A DNA stretch of 64,000 nt from Bradyrhizobium sp. RP6 (lineage in GTDB: Bacteria > Pseudomonadota > Alphaproteobacteria > Rhizobiales > Xanthobacteraceae): NCBI RefSeq assembly GCF_003837805.1, contig NZ_RQIT01000005.1, positions 242,600 to 306,599 on the forward strand, given 5' to 3'. Below the pieces are notes generated by a model. It saw only the letters and a program-made list of their open reading frames with translations, was not told the DNA's origin and searched no databases. The position numbers and the translations under genes are program-made. Positions 63,976 through 64,000 of this stretch are shown here, piece after piece; the first letter of the stretch is position 1, and the number at the start of each line of letters is the position of its first letter.

Positions 63976-64000
63976 CTAGTCGCCGCCACCGCCTCCACCG
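63976..64000 (-). CDS. 3' end of a minus-strand gene with a glycine-rich tail (partial)
   Basis: Read on the minus strand the last bases give GGGGGGD then TAG (63978-63976). Seven codons are too few to identify the gene; a Gly-rich C-terminus is plausible for several secreted or membrane proteins. The frame is inferred from codon pattern only. Confidence 0.35.

Overview
The window looks like chromosome of a Bradyrhizobium-type alphaproteobacterium. Support: high GC with dense long antisense reading frames, an alpha-type RNase P RNA, a mur/fts cluster, a TPP-riboswitch thiamine operon, Irr-type iron control elements (TTTAGAA-N3-TTCTAAA) at bfr and bfd, a CtrA-type box, and many copies of several palindromic intergenic repeat families. 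I see no prophage, transposase, CRISPR array, tRNA or rRNA. Most of the content is core or ordinary accessory genome; one AT-rich insert (about 52.36-53.63 kb) stands out.

Layout. 0-5.6 kb (minus): cell-wall/division operon rsmH-ftsL-ftsI-murE-murF, with murF leaving the left edge. 6.1-9.5 kb: an N-acetylmuramoyl-alanine amidase, an ECF42-like sigma factor with its YCII partner, and rnpB with its own terminator. 9.6-13.5 kb: an alpha/beta hydrolase, a MocR-type regulator divergent from a DUF983 gene across a two-copy operator, and a TauE/SafE permease. 13.5-21.1 kb: three efflux systems: MATE, an MsbA-like ABC exporter preceded by a probable 28-aa leader ORF, and an EmrA/EmrB pair divergent from a TetR gene over a perfect 25-bp palindrome. 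21.1-27.0 kb: envelope proteins (extensin-like lipoprotein, DUF2147 protein, FecR-domain protein) and one orphan. 27.1-33.1 kb: a probable lipid locus (NUDIX, phosphatidylserine decarboxylase, class III aminotransferase, Mpo1/DUF962-like membrane protein, Pmt-like methyltransferase, GT4 glycosyltransferase).

33.4-40.6 kb: L,D-transpeptidase, cytochrome c, NTF2-like and Lrp genes, a GNAT remnant, a DUF899 gene divergent from an unusual TPR/winged-helix regulator plus beta-propeller gene, and DUF4403. 40.9-45.3 kb: a complete PotABCD-type ABC importer ending at a good terminator. 45.3-47.2 kb: PRC-barrel, zinc-ribbon and lytic transglycosylase genes. 47.35-52.36 kb: TPP riboswitch then thiO-thiS-thiG-thiE-thiC, with palindromic repeats inserted at two junctions. 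52.4-53.6 kb: AT-rich insert with a stand-alone RelA/SpoT-domain synthetase. 53.6-64 kb: variant MUG-like glycosylase, two GST-like proteins, RidA, a pair of paralogous small secreted proteins, a J-domain protein, an SDR, a CtrA-box-linked Fis-type regulator, a collagen-like protein, DUF2277, a PPOX flavoprotein, and bfr/bfd under Irr-type sites.

Points most worth following up: the AT-rich RelA/SpoT gene, the lipid locus with a second (long-form) decarboxylase, the leader ORF with hairpin ahead of the ABC exporter, the MUG-like protein lacking the usual catalytic Asn, and the paired secreted paralogs. None is proven to be a new system by sequence reading alone.
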